From Synanceia verrucosa (lineage: Eukaryota > Chordata > Actinopteri > Perciformes > Synanceiidae): a DNA stretch of 64,000 bases. The stretch covers positions 2,612,533-2,676,532 of the forward strand of contig CM056570.1 in assembly GCA_029721515.1 (NCBI GenBank). Reading direction: 5' to 3'. Under the pieces are notes generated by a model, which saw nothing but the letters and a program-made list of their open reading frames with translations, had not been told where the DNA came from and did not search any database. The stretch's first letter is position 1. Each line of letters starts with the position of its first letter. Both the position numbers and the translations under genes were made by a program. This document shows, one piece after another, positions 59,500-64,000 of this stretch.

Positions 59500-60139
59500 T
59501 TAAACAAAGTCTTTAGTGTGAACCAGTCCAACCTGCAAGTCAGCTGCAAGAGGGACATGGGTGAACCTTAGCTTGGTATGATATATGAATAAATGCATTA
59601 GCAAGATATAAGGAAATAGAATTAAATTAATACAAAATAAATAAATAGATAAAATCGATAAATCAGAATGTGGAGAACAAGGAGTGCTGTCAGGGGTGAG
59701 GAGCTCTGACATTTATGTAGGGATGAGACCATGGAGACATTTGTGAAAAACAAGAAGGATTTTGAAGTGTATCCTGAAACAAACAGGGAGACAGTGCAGC
59801 AATGCAAAGATAGAGGTGATGTGGTGGTTTCTTGGATCTTGTTAATAACTGGGCTGCAGCGTTTTGAACTAGTAGACAAGAGATGTCAGTCTGAGAAATG
59901 CTGAGGTAGAGAGAGTTACAATAGTCCAGTCTGGATGATATTAGTGCATTAATGACCCTTTCTAGAGCAGAGGGAGATAGGAAATACTTGGTTTTTCTGG
60001 TGACTTGGAGTTGGAAGAAACTGGACCTGACAAAGGAATTTACCTGCCTGTTAAAACTGAGACCACAATCAAATATGACACATAAGTTCTTTGCAAGTGG
60101 TCTGATGTCGTGGCAAACCTGAGTGAGGTTCTGGACCAT
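59500..60139 (-). mobile_element. Decayed L2/CR1-clade LINE fragment (reverse transcriptase C-terminal part)
   Basis: The minus-strand frame from 60139 reads NLCVIFDCGLSFNRQVNS, then RSSFFQL, ISSRLDYCNSLY and LVQNAAAQLLTRSKK. These are the conserved blocks after the catalytic core of fish L2-type reverse transcriptases. The frame breaks near 59700 and continues in others (YMSELLTP). It is 5'-truncated, lacks the catalytic core and is inactive. Confidence 0.82.
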
Positions 60140-61384
60140 AAGAGTGGTCTGGTGTGGAGGACCAAATATCCTTCCAGTGAGACGCTCATTGTGCAGTCAC
60201 TACCTGAGAAAAGTCACCTTCCATGGAAGCATGGTTTATTGATAACAGACACGACCACACCTGTCACACCTGCATGGAGATTCTGTTATATCCATGGATG
60301 TGACAGGTGTGGTGGCGTAGGGATATTCAGAGATTAAGAGATATTCAGTTCTGTGGCATTCCCATATGTGAGAACAAAGCATCGGTTTAAAAAACATGTC
60401 AAGTTTCAATATGTCAGGTTCTACAAAGAACAAATCTTTTACATGTTTAGTAGTTTGCATGCATCAAAGTCTGTCTGTGATTTGTTGCGACCAATTTATC
60501 TCCTACTGTACTAACTGGACGGATGGAGAATTCAGTGTGAAAAACCAAAGTCAAAATGTAATAACTGTTTGTAACAAAATGCTGAAAGCAAAATTTATTG
60601 CCATGTAAGTTTGCACAAACAAGGAATTGAGCTTGGTATTCTGGTGCATGACATATAAACATTTAAACTCAGTGCAGAGGTAAGAACCAAGAGATGATAA
60701 AGTGACTATGAGAAAATATACAGTATGTATATGAATATGGATAAATATGAATATGAATGCAAAACCTCTGATTATGTGTGTCAAGTGAGTTGAGAATCCC
60801 TCACTGCCTAAAACAGCATAACACCTGCTTTCGGTAATCATCAGGCCTTTTTGAGACTTTTTGAGACTGTTACCATGCAGGCCTCAAATGGAAACAGCTT
60901 AACCAATAGAAGAGTGAGGTACTTCCCACTAGGCCCTGCAGGAGTTAAAAACTTTAATGACACACAGAAGCAATGTAACCCAATAAATATGCCATTAAAG
61001 CTGCAGTTGCTGTATTAAGTGGTTTAGACATGATTATGTATGCTCTATTGTTATGATTAAATGAACTTACAACTGCTGATCATTGATGTGGGTTTAGAGT
61101 TATAACAATTAAAGTTTTAAAGTTGTGTCAGATCAGGAAATAGAGAAGTTGATATTGCAAGACAATTATTTATGATGAGCTGTTTTTCAGTTTAACCGTG
61201 GAAAAGTACCAGAGTCCAAAAAGAAGAAGTGCAGTAAGACACACCAAGTGACCCATTGTGTTCTGCACACACACTAAATTTAATATATAGGATTCTGCTA
61301 TTATTTGTTCTTCTTCCCTGGACATCCTCTGAGCAAGTTGCATTAATCTACTGAAATGACCACTTTGGAAGATTAACAATTAAA
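60140..61384. other. Intergenic, contains a perfect hairpin
   Basis: AT-rich with a 15-bp perfect inverted repeat at 60254-60268 and 60299-60313. No gene recognised. Confidence 0.6.
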
Positions 61385-62395
61385 TGTCCCATACTTTGTT
61401 GAGTTTGTATTTTTTTTGCAGGCAGTAAATATAAAATGTTGCTGTTATTATTCGTCTCCAGGTGAGTCTGAGAAGATCAGACAGTTGGAGGAAACCATCC
61501 GTGGTCTGACCAAAGACCTCCACAGCCTGCAGACCACCATCCATGGCATAAACCAGAGGCTGTACGGCAATGACTTTTCATTCACCTCTTTATAATCATA
61601 TTTGTTGCAGTTTATTTCAGCTGAGACACACGTTTATTAACAAATATACAGAGATTACAGATTCAAATCCTCAACAAGAACTTAATATGTGGCATTTATT
61701 CTCTCTTCCTCCTCTTTGACGTCACATCACAGATCTATGTTGCTGAGCTGAATTAGTTATTGAAGAAGTTATTTTTCCGTGCAGGCCTGGACCACACAGA
61801 TATGTGTTGTTTATTTTTTTAAGGTTTTATACATTTTTCTATGCAGGCCTGGTCTGAACGGGGCCGTCATCCCTGCTGATTCAGCTCAGCCTCACATGAA
61901 GGAAACCATCAACAGCATCCAGACAAAACTGGACCACCTCTACAACAGGACACAGGTAAAAAATGAATGAGTTTAAATGTGAGGATAGAGCATTTTATAT
62001 TTCATTATGTGGCCATTTGCTCGCTCAGGTCCACGACCAGACGCTGCTCAACATCAACAACCACCTGGTGAATGGAGGAGGCAACGAGCTGGATGGAGGA
62101 GGAGGAGGAAACCAGCTGAACACCCTGAAGGAGGAGATACTGACAGAGCTGGAGAGAAGGGTGTCTCTGTCCTGGTCCTCCTGCCAGGTGAAGCTCAGAT
62201 ATGTCAGACAAATATCACTTTATCTCATGTTGCTGTAAAAATGTTTGGTTTGTTCCCTGTTGGCTTCTGTAAGTAATTTCTGATGCCTGAAACAATAAAA
62301 ACCAGCCACATCCAGGCAGTAAAACAAAAACTACTTTCATATTTAAATCACTGTACTAACAATAAATAAACATAAATAAACATAAATAACAACAA
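61385..62395 (+). repeat. Segmental duplicate of emilin1 exons 4-6 with introns
   Basis: Matches 46105-46970 in the same orientation, about 15.3 kb downstream. Similarity begins in the AACAATTAAA sequence of intron 3 and ends in intron 6, about 10 bp short of where the exon 7 acceptor would be. Intron 4 of the copy is 285 bp against 199 in the gene, because of extra sequence containing a second GTGCAGGCCTGG. Intron 5 is 73 bp in both. Confidence 0.93.
61462..62187 (+). pseudogene. Orphan emilin1 exons 4, 5 and 6 (partial gene copy)
   Basis: Exon copies at 61462-61561, 61847-61955 and 62029-62187 keep the splice sites and open phases of the originals. Over about 370 coding bases I count four substitutions and one 9-nt deletion: an Asn-to-Ser change in exon 4, two silent changes, three fewer glycines and a Cys-to-Trp change in exon 6 (SLSWSSCQ). 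No EMI, coiled-coil exon 7, collagen or gC1q sequence follows within the window. It is either a non-functional fragment, part of a paralogue broken by assembly, or exons spliced to something outside the window. Confidence 0.85.
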
Positions 62396-63759
62396 CGAAA
62401 AGATCAAATCTATTTTCCAGCAGTTTGAAAGAATTTGAGGGTTTGAATTTTATATAAAACAATCCTTATTTTTTTTTAAATTGAGTTTTTATTTGCCTCA
62501 TGGTCAAACACAAACACATAAAATTCTCTTCCACAGCACCCACACACTCTGTTATTTTCATCTTTTTAAATCCTCTTACTGTGAATGTAACTGTAGTTTT
62601 CATATATTTCATACTGGCTGTGTAAACACTGTGACTGACACCACTTCAGTATACGATGGAAAGTATCTTAGGGAAGCATGTGATGCAGGCTCTGTTTTTT
62701 ACTAACACACACATAAAGCATATTAATATTTCTTGACTTTAATTTGAATTGTGCTGCAGGTTAGCTCTAGCCTCACTGCAAAAACACATCTCTACTTTTC
62801 GATTTCCAAAACAAAATTTGTTAAAAGCAGAAGCTGTCCATGTGCGCTTTACAAGGGAAAAAAGACCAGACACATGTAGTATGATTTTGTTTATTGAGTT
62901 GTTTTCTCTTTCATAAAAACAAATTAGACAATAGCAATATAAAAATAAATTAATAGAATAATATACAAAAGTGCAAGTGAAAGCAATAATCTGCATCTTG
63001 AATATTATGATAAAAATATACATGTTGGATTAGACAATCTATTCATATATTTGGTTACTTACAATATAACATATAATACATTCTGAATGTTTGCATTCAA
63101 ATCCTAGCAGAACACAATCATTTGTACAACATTTAAATAAGACTCTCTGGAAGATCCTCCAACAGGAAAAATCATATTTAAATTACAGCAGTGAAATCAG
63201 GGGAGAGTCATTAAAACAGATCTTGAATATTACGGTAAAAGGAAGTAAGAAAGGAAGCTTCCAGTAGATCCTTCTGACCTTCCGCTCCCACAATTTCCTT
63301 CTAATTGGGTCCTGAGGGAAATAATACAATCGTTTACCATGTCCGTAGTGATGAGACAAATGAACCGAGGCATCCAGATGTGTCTCGAGTAAAAGTGGGC
63401 ATGTCATATGAAGCCTTGCTTCAGGACCTGTGTCGCTTCTGAAAAAAATCAGGTGACTGATGACAAATGAGGCCTCAGTTTGTGCAGATCATGTGATTGG
63501 ATCGTTCTAAGTGTCGCTTCCCATAAAACGGTTTCAGTTCTCGCGTCACGCTGTGGGTGTTATCAGTGTGTATAGTGAGAGTGTGTATTGTGAATAGAAA
63601 GGGCATTGTTGGAAAAGCAGCAGAATATTTACCCCACTGTAGGACTTTGATTTGAGATATTGTATTTCTTTTCTTACTTTGGTTTGAGAATTGTGTAAAA
63701 ATTGTGGGTGTTTGTGTGTGTCAGGTCTTCCATTTTCAAAATAATGTCACTCCCTCTGG
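62396..63759. other. Intergenic, no gene
   Basis: No emilin1 exon 7 sequence follows the duplicated block. The part at about 63355-63545 (ATGAAGCCTTGCTTCAGGAC and similar) looks like a dispersed repeat I cannot classify. Confidence 0.55.
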
Positions 63760-64000
63760 CAGTGTTGGGCAGTTAATGCGTTACTATGGTTACTAGTAAC
63801 CAAGGATTTACTGTAAACTAATCAACAAAGTAACTGAATTTTTGAATGAAGTAACTTGTAATTATAAGTACTGAACGACTGTTTTTCAGGAACAAGCACA
63901 ACGCTGGAATTTCTTTTGTTTTTGTGATTAAAAAAACTCTAATGATGCTTTTATTGTGTGTTTTTTTAATTAAGGACAGAACTCTTTGTCTGTGTTGGTG
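63760..64000 (+). mobile_element. Left part of a CAGTGTTGGG-type hAT MITE, cut by window end
   Basis: Begins CAGTGTTGGGCAGTTAATGC and continues with GTTACT/AGTAAC motifs characteristic of a widespread vertebrate hAT MITE group. The right end is not in the window. Confidence 0.55.

Noticed and set aside
1..64000. CRISPR arrays, prokaryotic operons, rRNA or tRNA genes.
   Set aside because: No regularly spaced direct repeats, no dense intronless genes and no convincing cloverleaf sequence were seen; the content is vertebrate nuclear DNA.

Overview
This window is teleost nuclear DNA, probably from a percomorph fish. It is AT-rich and intron-bearing, full of CA/TA/GA microsatellites, and dense in non-autonomous DNA transposons, with L2-type LINE debris and a fish-type piggyBac relic. 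There is no bacterial or viral gene layout, no rRNA and no convincing tRNA. The taxon call rests on the gene content and repeat style; I could not run a search.

Layout. Positions 1-32 kb hold no gene I can support; this is intergenic DNA made of microsatellites and dispersed repeats. A complete gene for EMILIN-1 (elastin microfibril interface-located protein 1) lies on the + strand with 12 coding exons between 32295 and 54860. The exons join without a stop into 1030 codons: signal peptide, EMI domain with seven cysteines, long coiled-coil region, short collagen stalk (17 Gly-X-Y triplets) and C-terminal gC1q domain. Intron 1 is 11 kb; intron 9 carries a 2.9 kb piggyBac element whose transposase is broken by several frameshifts.

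Downstream on the - strand (59.3-57.6 kb) is a compact two-exon gene with TATA box, untranslated first exon and poly(A) signal. It encodes a 293-residue protein of six repeats, which I read as two three-fold beta-prisms of the MABP type. Beyond it lie a decayed L2-type LINE (59.5-60.14 kb) and, at 61.4-62.4 kb, a second copy of EMILIN-1 exons 4-6 with their introns. This orphan copy is nearly identical in its exons but has no exon 7 or other exons around it.

Transposon landscape. One family stands out: a roughly 450 bp element with ends reading TTAACTCTTTGAGTGCCA and flanking TTAA, present in ten full or partial copies in both orientations, three of them in EMILIN-1 introns outside repeats and one nested in another transposon. 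Several hAT-like MITEs with 8-bp target duplications are also present (one perfect, GCTGCCAT at 30442/30865).

The two protein genes show no sign of working together: EMILIN-1 is an extracellular-matrix glycoprotein, and the beta-prism protein has no visible signal peptide. I found no strong candidate for a wholly new system. The best leads are the orphan exon 4-6 duplication, the double beta-prism gene and the TTAA MITE family.
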